Source of the DNA: Terrimonas sp.
GTDB taxonomy: Bacteria; Bacteroidota; Bacteroidia; Chitinophagales; Chitinophagaceae
Length of the DNA: 64,000 bases
Direction: 5' to 3'
Assembly: GCA_016125075.1 (NCBI GenBank)
Contig: WGMO01000018.1
Span: forward strand, 5,001 to 69,000
Positions 63,899 through 64,000 of the stretch are shown here, piece after piece (position 1 is the stretch's first letter; each line of letters begins with the position of its first letter). The notes below the pieces were generated by a model. That model was not told where the DNA came from. It worked only from the letters and a program-made list of their open reading frames with translations, and did no database searches. The position numbers were made by a program, and so were the translations under genes.

Positions 63899-64000
63899 AT
63901 GACAATATTTAGCGATATCGGCCGGTACCTCCTGATGATAAAAGGTATGTTTTCCCGCCCTGAAAACGGGAAGATGTACTGGAAAGAATTCATGCACCAG
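63899..64000 (+). CDS. MlaE-family lipid ABC transporter permease (5' end only)
   Basis: The frame begins at ATG 63899 and runs off the window after 34 residues. The N-terminus MTIFSDIGRYLLMIKGMFSR followed by PENGKMYWKEFMHQ resembles the start of Bacteroidota MlaE/YrbE permeases, which move phospholipids between membranes with an Mla-type ATPase and substrate-binding protein. Only the N-terminal fragment can be judged. Confidence 0.65.
   Translation, partial: MTIFSDIGRYLLMIKGMFSRPENGKMYWKEFMHQ

Overview
The window looks like chromosomal DNA from a member of the Bacteroidota, most likely near Chitinophagaceae. This rests on recognisable families rather than on any search. Signs include many TAnnTTTG-type -7 promoter boxes, few Shine-Dalgarno sites, DUF4476 and DUF4136 proteins, long (about 800 aa) MacB/FtsX-like permeases, a roughly 1,100-aa SecA, and a Planctomycete-type cytochrome/DUF1501 cluster. 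No phage, plasmid, rRNA or CRISPR features were seen.

Layout. 0-10.6 kb is housekeeping: truA with a DUF4476 secreted protein, an M1 aminopeptidase, a lipoprotein, a LemA-TPM-TPM operon, pgk and gap. 10.85-11.45 kb is a tandem array of palindromic repeats. 11.5-25.6 kb is one long leftward operon, in transcription order: HlyD-like adaptor, a small exported ORF, an ABC ATPase, four large paralogous permeases, a second ATPase and a TolC-like outer-membrane protein. Divergent from it (25.8-28.5 kb) are an NtrC-type sigma-54 response regulator and its histidine kinase. The intergenic region holds paired enhancer-like repeats and a weak -24/-12-like element. A second repeat array follows at 28.55-28.98 kb, so the transporter/two-component block is bracketed by related direct repeats.

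29-41 kb holds a TMEM175-like channel, tRNA-Glu(TTC) with a textbook promoter, a DUF4136 lipoprotein, more repeats, an MBL/beta-CASP nuclease, a DUF4442 protein, a membrane-anchored papain-like protease, lysA, scpB, a solitary atpG, an unknown lipoprotein and an exported MORN-repeat protein. secA is at 41.2-44.5 kb. 44.7-52.6 kb is a rightward operon of a DUF1549/DUF1553 cytochrome-like lipoprotein, a DUF1501 protein, an NHL-type beta-propeller, a multidomain membrane cytochrome and a small gluzincin-like protein. 52.7-57.1 kb holds two exported amidohydrolase-family proteins, which carry three amidohydrolase modules; two of the three lack the usual HxH metal site. The right end has deoC, a SPOR protein, an M20 amidohydrolase, an ABC-2 exporter pair, malic enzyme (maeB) and the start of an MlaE-like permease.

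The most system-like element is the 11.5-28.5 kb block: a sigma-54-controlled, tripartite MacAB-TolC-like exporter with four permeases, two non-equivalent ATPases and a candidate small secreted product. Its substrate cannot be read from the sequence.
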